This document shows, piece after piece, positions 33,605 through 46,039 of a DNA stretch of 64,000 nt. The number at the start of each line of letters is the position of its first letter. Position 1 is the first letter of the stretch. The position numbers were made by a program, and so were the translations under genes. A model generated the notes under the pieces. It saw only the letters and a list, made by a program, of their open reading frames with translations. It had not been told where the DNA came from and searched no databases. The stretch comes from Sialis fuliginosa (taxonomy: Eukaryota > Arthropoda > Insecta > Megaloptera > Sialidae), in NCBI GenBank assembly GCA_961205875.1, contig OY540809.1:22022267-22086266 (forward strand), written 5' to 3'.

Positions 33605-33930
33605 AAAATTTAACCTCAACCGCGGTGCCATATTCGAGTGCCATAAATTCCCAAACCGGCTGCAGGAATTGTACAAGCGACATTTTTCAGTGCGAGAGTT
33701 CTATGCAATTTATATACCGAGAACAGTTTTCTCTGGGTAAATTAATCATTAGCGAAATTGGCAATCAGCGCTGCCTCGCGTGCGGTTACCTAACTAATCG
33801 CCACGTCATCCGTACGTTTGCAGTGAATGTGTTACATTTATATACACCGAGCTTGCTCAGAACATGTTATGTACGACAAACGAGGAAAAAGGATGCTCCC
33901 TCAATCGGAGGAACATTCTAAAGCAGTTTT
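33605..33930. other. unique, less A+T-rich island with a 98-codon frame
   Basis: This stretch has no match elsewhere in the window. A plus frame of 98 codons (33625-33921) has four CxxC-like cysteine spacings in its first half but no domain I recognise, and its codon choice is not clearly coding. A second overlapping frame (33827-34039) weakens the case. It could be conserved non-coding DNA, an old repeat or a coding remnant. Confidence 0.2.
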
Positions 33931-35748
33931 CTCTATATTTTTTTATTCGTATTATATAAAAAAATGTTTAAAGTTCAAAGAGAAATTATATACTGCATGC
34001 TTTATTTATTTTTATCACATTTATAACATTTTTAAATAGACGATTTCTATGGCATTTTATATGTGCAAAAAAAAACAACAAATATTGCGATTTTATAGTC
34101 AGAAATATTTGGCAGAAATGTTAATAAAGCGGTTTTTTGTATATTTAAGGACACAAGTTACCGTTATATGCTTTTTATTAATCATAAGTATGTATTGAAT
34201 ATGCATAAATAGAGTTAGTTAAGAAATTAGATTCTGTATAGAAAAATAGATGTTTAGATATAGTTCCTATATAAAATAAAGGAATAAGACCTAATAGAAC
34301 ATATATTTTGATGCCCCTAAATGTACACCAGCATCTACAGCCCAATCCAATAAAACGTATTTCAACATTTTTTACAAATTAATTACAATTTATTACAACC
34401 GGAAGTAAATTTCTTACAGTTGACGTTTTTCGGAAAATATGTTCTAATGAGCTAAACATTTTTTTGCAAATTCATTAAAGTTAAAATACAATATCCTGAA
34501 GTCTCAAAAATCAACCCTAAATCGATTTTAATGACCATTAATAGGTTAAAAATGTTAACTTTTCATTTATTCATTAAATTAATTAATTCTTTCTAGTTAT
34601 TTAGAGATTTTGTCAATACAGTACACCCTTGTATTTATTGATATTTAAATTCATAATTCATTACTTAAATAATAAGAAGTAATTTGTAAACTTAGCTTTT
34701 GAAAACAGGTATTTTTATTTCTGTATAATTTAACATTAAAATATTTTCTCCAAGAAATGCTATTATAAAATGTTTATTATTTATAATATGTCATAACGTG
34801 GAAACCATTATTTTTATAAAAAGAGTGAAATAACATTGTGAGTTTCTTATTTTCAGGTACGTCAAAAGGATGATATAATATATCAGTTTGAGTTCATTAA
34901 GTCGTAAGTTTTATTTTTACATTATATAAAAAATATTATGTCATATCTGCATTATGCGAATGCCTTTTCTATAATAAAACGTAATGTCGTAAGTTATTTA
35001 TTTTAACTATTTACTTAAATATTGTTCCATAATGCGCCTTTCTCGTAATTCTCAGAAATTGTATCTGCATAATACGTTTATTATTATATTGTTTGTATAA
35101 AAAAACGAATTTATTTTTAAACAGTATCAGTTTTTATAACATTTAAATAACGAAGCAGTGTGTTTGTGTACGTTCATAAAAGATGTATTATGTAGTCGTA
35201 AAGATAGTTCGTGTTACTTCTACTATAATATAAACTCGCTATACTCCCGTGAATATAACAACTTTATACACTACAGTTACGTCAATCAATATTATTTTAC
35301 ATAATAATATTAGATGATAACATACTAGATGTTTTAAGTATCATATTTTATGGTAGTATAGGATTATTGTATCAAGAACTTATATATTATTTTACTAATA
35401 GCTCAGCTCGGGCATAATAAACTGGCGAAAATGACCAGATCCGTGCTCAGTTCGGCCATGATTAATTTTCGCGCGTAAGATAATTTTGTTTAAATTTTTA
35501 TAGAAAAATTATTACTACTTCTTTGTCATCCTTATTTATTATTAATTCAATTTTAATTCTTTTAATCCTAGAATCTTGATTTTTTATTCATGAAATATAT
35601 TTTTTTATTAATTAAAGCATAAAGATTCATTATGATTGAAACAAAAAATTTTCACCTCTTTTTTTGTAAAAAAAAGAAGCTTTAAGGTGGTTATTGATTT
35701 AATTATAATATCAATACTATAACTATAACTACCGATATTTTTCATATA
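33931..35748. other. long AT-rich spacer
   Basis: Only a patch at 35400-35485 (gctcagctcgggcataataa, gatccgtgctcagttcggcc) is less A+T-rich. No gene or shared repeat recognised. Confidence 0.5.
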
Positions 35749-36362
35749 TGACGGATTCCACGGTCGATCAGACAGAGCGCTCGCGCTGGCCTTTTTTAAT
35801 GTATCGCTACTTTTCTATCTCGCTGTGTCCAGCGCTTACGGGGCTACAAAAAAAATCTGCATACGCAATTGGATAGATTTTTGTCTGCTCTTTCTAATGG
35901 TGTCCTCATTTTTCCCGGAAAATGCATTTTTCACCGAGAAAATCGACTTTAAAGTTAAAGCGATTTATCGGAAAATATGTATCTTTCGAACCTGGCTTAA
36001 GTTATATCAATCGATAGATAATCTAATGATGAACATCTGTACGAAATTTCAGGATGGAGACTTTAACGGTTCAAAAGTTATTAACGAATGAACATCGAAA
36101 AACGTGGTTTTGCGGCCGCGCGTGCTGCTACAAACAGCGCTACAACGCACGTAATGTTTAGATTTAAAAGTATTTTGCATTTTTGAATTCGTGCAAAGGC
36201 GTATTTACCATGGGGCCATGGGGGCCATGGCCTAGGGCGGCAGGTCGAGAGGGGCGGTAGATTTTTTTAGTTTAATATAGCACATTTAAAAAAAATAATA
36301 GGGAAACAAAAAATGAGTAGCGTGACTAAAAAAAAAGGCCATCAGTTTTTTATGTACATTAT

Positions 36363-36400
36363 ATCATATATTAAACATACTAGTATGTTTAATATATGAT
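36363..36400. repeat. perfect 38-bp palindrome
   Basis: Two 19-bp halves (atcatatattaaacatact and its exact complement) meet with no spacer, centred on actagt. It sits in the loop region of the large foldback element. Confidence 0.95.
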
Positions 36401-36489
36401 TATATTTTCCATTATTTGCAAAAAAAATTATCACTTTTCAGTTCATATAGGAATTTTGACTGTTAAAAATATATTATATTTTCCCATGG

Positions 36490-36580
36490 TATAGGGGCGG
36501 CAATTTTTTTTACCAGGGCGGCAATTTTTTTTTGACCAGGGGGACAATTTTTTTGCCCAAAGCGGCAATTTTTTAAATGT
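36490..36580 (+). repeat. degenerate ~22-bp tandem array
   Basis: Four units of the form agggcggcaattttttttacc, with changes, fill the right part of the foldback centre up to the start of the right arm. Confidence 0.8.
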
Positions 36581-37115
36581 GCTATATTAAACTGAAAAAA
36601 TCTACCGCCCCTCTCGACCAGCCGCCCTAGGCCATGGCCCCCATGGCCCCATGGTAAATACGCCTTTGCACGAATTCAAAAATGCAAAATACTTTTAAAT
36701 CTAAACATTACGTGCGTTGTAGCGCTGTTTGTAGCAGCACGCGCGGCCGCAAAACCACGTTTTTCGATGTTCATTCGTTAATAACTTTTGAACCGTTAAA
36801 GTCTCCATCCTGAAATTTCGTACAGATGTTCATCATTAGATTATCTATCGATTGATATAACTTAAGCCAGGTTCGAAAGATACATATTTTCCGATAAATC
36901 GCTTTAACTTTGAAGTCGATTTTCTCGGTGAAAAATGCATTTTCCGGGAAAAATGAGGACACCATTAGAAAGAGCAGACAAAAATCTATCCAATTGCGTA
37001 TGCAGATTTTTTTTGTAGCCCCGTGGGCGCTGGACACAGCGAGATAGAAAAGTAGCGATACATTAAAAAAGGCCAGCGCGAGCGCTCTGTCTGATCGACC
37101 GTGGAATCCGTCATA

Positions 37116-37364
37116 TGTATAAAACCCAAATAATATTAGTTTAGGATAAAAATAATAATTGTGGAAGAGTATTCACCATATTATTATCAATTCTTGTTTA
37201 AATTTCATGCATGCCAAATTAAGTTTTACTTGGAATTTCATTTTATAATTTACTAACATTACATTTTAATTGTCTAAATATACTGTACTTTGTTTTAGTT
37301 TATTTATACAAAAACCTTGTAAAACGATTTAGAGATTACATAATACTATTACTATAGATTAATA
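37116..37364. other. AT-rich spacer
   Basis: Nothing recognised. Confidence 0.45.
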
Positions 37365-38044
37365 AGGTATTGGCACCAGTCTTGGATAATTAATACCCCA
37401 GTGCTAGACTCTTGTTTAATTAAATATACTAAATTAGTAATATTTGTTGATATTTGATAACCGTCATTAGTGAATCATAATCTACAGACCCTTATCTTTA
37501 GAATAGCTTAAAATTAGTGCAATCTATTAATTATTATATTATCATAGTATCTTCTTAACATTATTTCAAATTTTATGATTTTATAACTTTTGTGTTGTGG
37601 TACTATTCAATTTGCATTACAATTTACAATTTGCATTACATTTGCCTTTATAGCGCCCCGAGCTTTTATTGGTCATATTGTTAGTCTTACAAACCTGAAA
37701 ATTTGTGTGGTTGTGAAGAAAAGGTAATCTGCCATCTTGGGGCGTCCGCCATATTGGATTTAGAATAACATTAAATATACTATATTACATTGTCACCGGA
37801 CTTATACACGTGTGCAAAATTTCAAATCTTTAGCTTAATTAGAACTACTGAGTCGAAATTTTTATTGCAATATTTGACCTTAACATACTAACTAACTAAC
37901 AAGTGAAGTTAAATAAAAGTTTAAAAAAAGGGATACTAACTTTATTAGAAACATGAGTTCACGAGAATTACAAAAATAGAAGCCCATAAATCCCAAAAAC
38001 AGTATACCTTGCTCTTAAAGTGTCCAAGACTGGTTTCAGTACCT
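37365..38044. mobile_element. M MITE copy 2, long form
   Basis: A 680-bp element with ends aggtattggcaccagtcttg and the complement of aggtactgaaaccagtcttg, flanked by TA (37363-37364, 38045-38046). The subterminal sequence (accccagtgctagactcttg) recurs at 50500-50530 and 55925-55945. Compared with copy 1 (360 bp) it has extra internal DNA at 37600-37960, including gccatcttggggcg and gtccgccatattggat. It is non-coding and probably mobilised by a TA-specific transposase. Confidence 0.82.
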
Positions 38045-38046
38045 TA

Positions 38047-38259
38047 TATATTAATAATGCAACAAAGATAAAATTATTACAATCATATTAAATAATCAAT
38101 ATTTTATAAATCTATTTCTCTCAAACCCCTATCCTTTTTAAATTGAATTCAATTTCCCTAAAATAAATATATGAACGTTTCTCTAATTCAAAAAACCACC
38201 CTACACCAATTCTCAGTACACCCAAGTAGAAGAAGATCCGTGGAAAGAAAAATCAAAAA
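38047..38259. other. AT-rich spacer
   Basis: Nothing recognised. Confidence 0.4.
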
Positions 38260-38430
38260 CAAAAATCGTTCTTGCAGTGACGTGCTCCACCGACAGGGGT
38301 GTCTGTAGGGGCAGGGGGGAGTGTGTTATTTATACAGGCTCGATCCGGCTGAGATGCAACTCGTCCGCCATTTTGAATCGGGTTGCGTGACGGAATGAAT
38401 ATTTGAACAGCGTCGAGGTTCGGATGCCCT
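38260..38430. promoter_or_regulatory. G+C-rich unique island with Pho/YY1-like site
   Basis: About 160 bases of high G+C with no match elsewhere in the window. It includes ccgccattttg (Pho/YY1-like, about 38369) and a G-run (ggggcaggggggag, about 38308). There is no open frame of note. Candidate conserved regulatory element or non-coding exon; the motif assignment is by word only. Confidence 0.28.
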
Positions 38431-40781
38431 TTTGTATAACAATAAATACTTGTTATGTGAACTTTTTGTTGAATATTCTATTCCATTCTTTTGCACTCGA
38501 TATCTTCTTCCATAACGCCTCCAAAATATCTTTTTGTTTATTCACTACACACACCTTGCAGGTCGTTTGATTTTAATAACAAAATTTTGGTTAATTTATG
38601 TTGATTTTCCCTTTTCTTTTTTTCTAATTAAATTGTATAAATAAAAATGTTGGTATTTGTTGTATTATATTACAAAGTAATGAATCCATAAGTTTTTATT
38701 TAATAAGTAAGTCAGGGACGTATAATATATGTAATATAATTTTAATAAAATTGTGTAAACAATGATATTTTGCCCTTTTCGTAAAACATTAAAAATAATG
38801 GTAGTTTTCATTAATCTTGCGAATTAAATACATTAAGCTAAACGTATTAAATGTTTTTTTAACAATAATTATACAAAGCTTAACACCGACATAACATCTA
38901 ATTATCGCTCTCTCACGCAAATGCATACTCTCTTTAGCGTTTCATCTTGAAAACCTATCGTATCTTAAAACGTGTCGAGTACATTCCAAAGATAAAGAAG
39001 ACTTTAATATTTTTAATGTTATTGTGTACATATTGCACTCACATCACTAATATATCTGATTTATTGACAATATTACCGTTATGAAATGTTATTCTTTCCT
39101 TTATCGGAGAATAATTGGGATAAAATAGAATAATTACTTTCCTGAAAATTCTACATGTATTTAGACTTTCAAAATAATTGGGAAATTACTATATTATATA
39201 TTTATCTATATTTTACAAATAATCATTTTCATAATTCTCTTTACATTTAATTATTAAATGATGCCTTCATATTCTGCAAATATAAGTACTGGATTTTCAA
39301 TATTTATATTAATAATTAATTAAACATTTATCAAATAATTATAATTAACACAATATTATAAACTCTATTTAGTACAATCGTCGAATATAAAATTTAACAT
39401 TAAAATTTATATACGCGGTACAATAATATCTTCCCATTTTTAATTTTGTTTATACGAAACCATTAAATTTAATATGCACGTAAAAACTTAATAACAACGA
39501 AATAAATAACACTATATTTTTGAAACCAAACATTATAAAAATTGTTCCCTAGACCTGTTCACATTAACTAGATCTCTATTTGTAGGAAAAAAAATAACGT
39601 AATCTTGTCATTTAACTCACTTTTCATGGAAAGGGTTTTCATTAACATTTCATTCCGTAATTAAAACAGGAAAAAGGCTTTTGAAAAATTGTTTTAATTG
39701 CTATCAGCCGTACTACGTTTAGCAGTTATTCCATTCCATGGGTTGGAACATCTTTTTTAATTGCATTTTTTATTATCTTATTCCGTTTTTTTATACCAAG
39801 ATTAGTTCAAATGTTTCAAGCCGACCTACGAAATTAATTATAATTTACAATAACGCCTTGTATCTCAAATTAAGTTGCAGAGGAAGATAAAAATGCAACG
39901 AAAATAACATTCATCAATATCATCGATATTTTTTAATTTATTTTTATAAAATTGATACAATACATAATATAAAAAATAAGTGTCCCTTAGGTTCAATTGA
40001 AATACAAGTGTACCAAGTTTTATCTAAATTAGTGAGGTAAAACTCGCAAGTTTCCTTATTAGACGATAATACAAATTTTCGAATATTCCAAAAACCCTGA
40101 ATCCGATTAGCACCAGAATCAATAAGTCTGCAGTATTCACTGACAATGAGACAAACATTTTCCCCAATTAAATTAAAATCAGTGCATTTTTACAGAAGTT
40201 ATCGTGAACAAAAGAAAATAATTCTACACACAGATAGACACACACACAGCCACCATGCAGAAAACAACTTTTCTTTACGTTTTAAAGGTAGTACAATCAG
40301 AATCTGCTTTTATCTCGGACACAAATTTTTGACGGTATTACAATATTTCCATTTCTTTTTAAACATGGAAGTAATATAAATCATATAGCATACATAATAT
40401 ATTACAAAAACTAAATAAATCATTTATTTTAACAATAATATCTTAGCATTGCGATCAGAAAATAAATTGTCGAAAATTGTTTAAAATTTCCGCACAACTT
40501 TGTATCTCTTCCCCTCATAACAAAAGGAGTTGTGTTCCACTTTACATTAGGGTGTTGTAATTTTATAGGACACAGGGAAAACAGTGATATTTCAAAAATA
40601 ATTTACAACGCAATTACTTTCCATGTTCCGACATCATAAGCAATACATAAAGTTTTAATGTTGAACTACAATTTTATCTTAAATGTACATTATCTTAAAA
40701 TACACATAATAATGTATTTATAATATTGATAGTGCTACCCATGTACTAGATTATCAATTTTTTCTTGTATCTATCTTTAAT
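38431..40781. other. long AT-rich spacer
   Basis: At 38870-38935 a short block is the reverse of 23062-23142 (acaccgacataacatc, atcgctctctc). At 39960-40260 words such as taccaagttttatctaaatt and gaagttatcgtgaacaaaag hint at a degraded retroelement tail. The 77-codon frame at 40146 lies there. No gene seen. Confidence 0.45.
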
Positions 40782-41493
40782 TGCTTCCTCGTAATATCGA
40801 AGATACGAGAATATTTGTGATCGTTTTAAAATGAGAAAAAAAATTGTTTTTCGTTTTCAAAATTTTAACTGGATCTAATTATTATTATTAAAGTTTCAGG
40901 TCAAGACAAACACTTTTCGTTCCGTGTCTGTCCCCTGAATCCTTGTCACACGCATAACTTATGAACCAATGAACCGATATTAATGAAACTTGGTTGATTA
41001 GTTGGGTCTAGTGTGTAAGAGGGAAGAGTGACACCTCAAAATATGAATTTTTGAAGATATCTTAAAAATGAAAGAGTATTCAATTTTCTATAATATACAA
41101 TAGATCACCACCACACACAATGTTAGTTGCAAAATATTCCCTTACAAAGATTTATCTCAATTTCACATTAAAAATCGTCTTTAGTTTTTTTAAATCGCTA
41201 TTTACGTTGACATATTAAATCTCATTTTGAAGTTTGTATGGCAGAAAAATTTAGAGTTAGATTGAAATTGTCAAAAAATTAAAAATATACGATGAAATAA
41301 TCATGCGTATATTAAGAAAAATTTCTCGAATTAATATTTGTTAATAATATTGTATAAAAATGGAATGGTTAACCAATGGCAGGCAGTTCATCTGAATTCA
41401 TTATCGATGTTTATTAAAATTGTTCAATTATTATAATTAACTACATTTGGTGAACTTAGCACGAGGAAGCACTGTGAATTTACTTTGCAGATA
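40782..41493 (+). mobile_element. R element copy 3
   Basis: Runs from tgcttcctcgtaatatcgaa to cacgaggaagcactgtgaat and tactttgcagat, with no pogo-like termini around it. This shows R is found on its own. Internally the 20-bp unit is present once (ctcattttgaagtttgtatg), and a stretch after gggtctagtgtgtaag is shortened relative to 28441-29227. Confidence 0.75.
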
Positions 41494-42116
41494 TTTTATT
41501 TTTTAAAACTACCATTTCAGACGAGTAGCATCAGCGGAATGAATTACTATTAAGATTAAATTACTATAACTGTTTGACAATAGTATATAAAACATTTTTA
41601 TATTAAATAATAATACTTATTAGAATTTTAAATTTTAACATGTGAATATTTTCATTAAAAAAAAAAGATATTAACATCGCAATTTGTTGTTTCAACTTGT
41701 GTTGGTAATGTGTTAATGTATAGTAATTTACACTAATAAATAATTAGCTGATTGTTTGCCAATATATCACCACCATTTTCGGTTTTGGTATAATCATTAT
41801 TGGTAAAATACAATGTATTGTATTTTATACGTATATAATTACGCATGAAACAAAAAGAGGAAAATACGATTGGAACGGGAAAGTAAACCACTGAGAAATA
41901 TTGACGGTATAGGGGAAATCCGAATTCAAATTTAGTTGTTAGTGTCACTAAGCTCCATAGACTACGCCATAAAAATGGCATTTATCTAGTGCCACATGTT
42001 ATGTTTGTATTGACAATATAAGTTTTCGTCGTAAAAAAACTAAAAAATAAATAGTTTTTTTGAAAATGATTCCAAATGGTGAGTATTTTTGATATTTTGT
42101 GTAATATTGCATTTAT
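41494..42116. other. AT-rich spacer
   Basis: The 82-codon minus frame at 41733-41981 has no recognisable features. Nothing else seen. Confidence 0.45.
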
Positions 42117-42120
42117 TTAA

Positions 42121-42420
42121 CCCATTAGTGGACAAAGTTCATAAAGGTGATTTTTTTAGAAATTTTTACAAATTTAGACCAAGCCACACTCAAATAAGTA
42201 AAATAAAACAAAAAATATATTTTTTTAAATTTATTACAAAAAATATGGACCGTCCGTTATAACGGGCAATATCCACGGTGACACTATTACATCTTATGAT
42301 AATTCATGAAACAGTCTTTTAGGTGCAGCCCAGCTTGGCATTTTTGGCAAATGAAAAAAAAGCACCCGGAAAAATTTAAAAAACTAACGTCCGATAAAAC
42401 GGACGCTATCCACTAATGGG
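42121..42420. mobile_element. 300-bp TTAA MITE (CCCATTAGTGG)
   Basis: Flanked by TTAA at 42117-42120 and 42421-42424. Ends are cccattagtgga and tccactaatggg, a perfect 12-bp inverted repeat. An internal block (gtccgttataacgggcaata, tccac) repeats the right subterminal region (gtccgataaaacggacgcta, tccac). CCC ends with a TTAA target place it with piggyBac-like MITEs, but the ends differ from those at 5953, 17850 and 53186, so it is a separate family. Confidence 0.88.
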
Positions 42421-42424
42421 TTAA

Positions 42425-43139
42425 GTCTAACATTAATGGTAAGTTACTTTTCAAATCAATGTTGTTTGATTAAAATGTATTAAATGCAATAAATAATTTT
42501 AAAATTAACTATACTTACGCCCGGTATTATCAAGTTTAACTAAATGCTCCATTAACTAACTACTATATTATTAACAGAACCAAGGATAATACATTTAATT
42601 AAATAGATTTTAAATTTTCTGCGCTATGTTTTTACAACAGATACATATTATGTACATATTTAATTGAAAGCCTAAATATTAATTTAAATCACGTTTGTAA
42701 TATACAAAATTTAGGTTAAAGTATCATTTAGTGCTAAAGGAGCTTTAAATTGGTTGATAATACCGGGCATTAGTTAATAATACAAATACTATTGTAGATT
42801 AAAATTAAATGTAATTATAGATCTCAAAATATATCTAATTAAAATTTTGTTTTTGAATTAAATTATATTTGAAAAGTAAGTTATGTAAAGTCCGTTTCAT
42901 CACACTCGCCGCCCTTTTAAATGCGAATGGTCTCATGAAACGGCCTTTTTAAATATTTGTTATTTAATTATTTTCTATTATATTTGTGGTAAAAAGAGAT
43001 TAAGTTTAAGAAACTCAATCTATATGTATACTCGTACAATTATACATGTCCTGACTGACTGATTGATTCATCATCGCCGAGCCGAAACCCTTAGACCTAC
43101 AAAGGTTAAATTTCAGGAGTGTCTTTCTTTTATGATGTA
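42425..43139. other. AT-rich spacer
   Basis: A patch near 42895-42955 (cacactcgccgcccttttaa) is less A+T-rich. Nothing recognised. Confidence 0.45.
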
Positions 43140-43430
43140 AGCACACACTAAGAAAGGATTTTTCGAAATTTAAATGTAAAAGTTTGTATGGGAAAAATTT
43201 GTTGGTCGGATTTACTCTACAATACAAATAATGAAACACTTATTTCAGCATTTCTCAAAATTCAAACCTTAAGGGGTTGCAAGGGGGTAAAAAGTGTGTA
43301 TGAGAAATGTTTGTTTGTTTGTATTCACTCGAATGAAACTTGGCACAAATACTTTGCAAGACAAATAGCATTTTCGAAAATCAACCCCTAAGGTTTAGGA
43401 GGGGGGGGGTGTTAAATTTAAAAAATTTTG
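43140..43430. repeat. T repeat fragment 2
   Basis: Contains ggtcggatttactctacaat, caaataatgaaacacttatt and aaccccttaa-type words twice (accttaaggggttgcaaggg, tcaacccctaaggttt), ending in a G-run. It is a diverged relative of 22030-22230. The short frames on both strands are repeat frames. Confidence 0.5.
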
Positions 43431-45717
43431 ATATATTTATCTACATCATAACTGTTTATAATATTAAAGTAAATTTAAACAAAATAATATTCAATTGAAA
43501 TAAAAATTTCGACATTCGAAGAGGCGGACGAGAGTGGGTTTTTAATATGTTTATCTGCATAGCTGCTTAAGTTATAAAGATAAATTCATACAAAATAGTT
43601 TTCTATTAAAATAAAAATTTCGATATATAGAAATTATACAACCGCGTGCAGGTACGGTAATTAGAGATATGTATACGTAGTTGTTTTTATATAATGTTAG
43701 TTTCATAGCGGATCTCCCCTATTTGTTATCCTTTACGTATGTAAATTGGATATATCACTGGGACAGAATCCTCTCTGAAACTAGCAACACCTCCCTTCGC
43801 TATTTTGCAAAATGAACTCTCGACAACGCCAGATTCACGATATGAAGCCAGTTACGTTGTTATTATCATAACTTTTCATCGATTTTCCCACTTACATCGC
43901 TTTTTCCCGATCTTTCAGGCGCAGACATGAACATTATTAAATTCTCTGTGGTATGGGTGGAATTTTAACAACGTACGGTTGTTGACTTAACAAATCAAAT
44001 TATTTAACTGAACAAATGTTCTCGCGTATTGAGTACAGAACAAATTTGATCGATTTACAGTTTGTTTATGCAAAAGTTTTGTTTTGAAACGATTGGTTTA
44101 TTGTTTTCTGAAACAATTAACACACTCAATGGCAATGGTTCAGTTACACATCGATTTACTGATTATATTTAGATTTGATACATTTGTATAGTATATACTG
44201 TCTGTGTCAAAGATAATGTAAATCTAAATGCAATGAAAGATCAAAATCAAAGTATGAATTATTCACATTAAATGCTTGTAGGAAAGTCAAATTGGTTTAT
44301 AAACTACTTAAATTATATTATTACTTTTGTTTAAAACCTTCTTTCTTATTGCTAACTGATATTTTAGAATTTTAGCTAAAAAAAATATATTTGTGTTGAT
44401 AATATGAAAAAAATGTATTCTGTCATAATAAAAACAAGTATTTTATTATTATAAATGACAGGAATCAAAATAACACTATTTAGAACATACGTGGAACGTA
44501 CAAATGCAATGAAAATAATAATATTAGTAGTTTATATGCTTACAAATATGAAAAAAATATGTTATAAAACAAATCATTACATTTCTGTAAGCCATTTTTT
44601 CTTCAATATTTTTCAGCAATTATTTTTTTTCTTGCAATTTTGTTACTGTGTATGTATAAAGCTTTCTGCTAAATATATAAGTGACATGTTGTGAAAATTG
44701 CAGATTTTTCTCGATCATGTTTTATTGGAATTTAACCGTCAATACACCATTCTGCTATAAGAGCACATGTTACTTTTTTTTTAAATAATAACTTTCAAAT
44801 TATGTAGTAAAACTTTCTGAAATTTTGTGTGGGTACTTTAGATTTATTCTCGTGGAAATTAGATACCTGCCATACATCCTTAATTATAATTTACATAAAC
44901 TAAATCTTTACAAATACAAAATTTAACATTGAATGTACATGTTTGTATAAAGGTATATAATATACAGGCTAGCTTTGTTATTATTAGAGCTAGAAGATCG
45001 TTTAAATGGATAAGTAATTCTTCCGGGATAAATAATAGCTGTGTCAAAAAAAACAATTGAATGTCGAATTTCAGAGATATGTTTTGAAATATAACTTTTT
45101 TAATAAAATAACCTGTATATTATTATTGGATTTTATAGCTGAGAATGTTTTATAAACGTGTGTAATAAATTTACAGAAAATATATAAAAATTGTGTGCTA
45201 TACAAATTAAATAAATATTAATATTTTTTAAACAATTATTTCACGTTCTTGTCCTTTGTTTCACAAAGTTTTAAAGTTTTTGAGAATATTATGTTTTTTA
45301 TTTCTTTATCATAAACTTTTCATATATTATGTATAAACGTCCGTTTTTTATCGGTATAAATTATTATAAATAAGACCAGAATTCATACGATTTAATTTTG
45401 GTATTAATTTGATGAAATTAATTCAAATTCATGTACCAGAACATTAAATGAACATGTGTATTACCACGTCTGTAATATTATTCTGCTAATTGCGAGCAGT
45501 GAGCTTTTTTAATGGGAGAAACGTTTTGATAATTACAAAAATCCCTTTTCTTTGTCTCTGCTATGATAATTAATGTACAACAGCATTGTCACAGTGCTAG
45601 TGGCAACCAACAGAGCAATTTATTATTTTTAATAATGCTGACAAAAATTACATGGTCACTTATTTTTTTCACCTTTATTAACTTCTTAGAATTGAATGTT
45701 GACAAATATTTCATTCT
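43431..45717. other. long spacer
   Basis: Mostly AT-rich. A less A+T-rich unique patch at 43730-43940 (ggatctcccctatttgttat, gacaacgccagattcacgat) has no open frame of note. The 79-codon frame at 44455 is AT-driven. No gene seen. Confidence 0.45.
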
Positions 45718-45725
45718 GTTATTAT

Positions 45726-46013
45726 TAGAGATTGGAAAAATAGTTTTTCAACTATTGCGTAAAAATGCATTTATTGTAATTTTTATTACATATCTCCACC
45801 GTTTTCAGAAAACTGGTTTGATTGAACACAATTTGAAATCAACTATTTGCAACTACCTTTCCAACTATTTTTAAACTATTTGCAACACTTTTTACTGCTT
45901 CGTTTGCACTAATTATTATTAAATCGTAAAAAACTGTTTACCAACTATTTTCCGAAAAAAACTTCAACTAGTAACTATTTCATTGAAAATAACAACTATT
46001 TTTCCAATCTCTA
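45726..46013. mobile_element. hAT-type MITE with perfect 8-bp target duplication
   Basis: A 288-bp element with a perfect 20-bp inverted repeat (tagagattggaaaaatagtt / its complement). GTTATTAT lies immediately outside both ends (45718-45725 and 46014-46021). Eight-base duplications and TAGAGATTGG-like ends are typical of hAT transposons. The interior is made of degenerate caactattt repeats. The 103-codon frame 45563-45874 crosses its left boundary and is therefore not a conserved gene. Confidence 0.93.
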
Positions 46014-46021
46014 GTTATTAT

Positions 46022-46039
46022 ATTAATCATTTATATTTT
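46022..46039. other. short spacer
   Basis: Eighteen bases between the hAT MITE duplication and the S repeat. Confidence 0.3.

Larger units (their letters stand above)
35749..37113. mobile_element. 1.37-kb foldback element with nearly identical arms
   Basis: The ends are tgacggattccacggtcgat and its exact complement, with TA at 35747-35748 and 37114-37115 (a longer ATAT target is also possible). The arms, about 35749-36293 and 36569-37113 (545 bp each), differ at only a handful of positions, for example gcttac against gcccac. Each arm contains the same 88-codon frame (35825-36091 + and 36771-37037 -), which encodes nothing I recognise and is best read as a by-product of arm identity. The 275-bp centre holds a perfect palindrome and a short tandem array. 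Superfamily is uncertain; TA-target TIR transposon or MULE-like foldback are both possible. Confidence 0.88.

Noticed and set aside
35825..37037. Twin 88-codon frames, one on each strand, as a conserved protein
   Set aside because: They are the two arms of one foldback element, so their similarity comes from DNA arm identity. No domain is recognisable and nothing shows selection on the protein.
45563..45874. 103-codon frame with hydrophobic stretches as a membrane protein
   Set aside because: It crosses the target duplication and left end of a hAT MITE, and its hydrophobicity reflects AT-rich codons.
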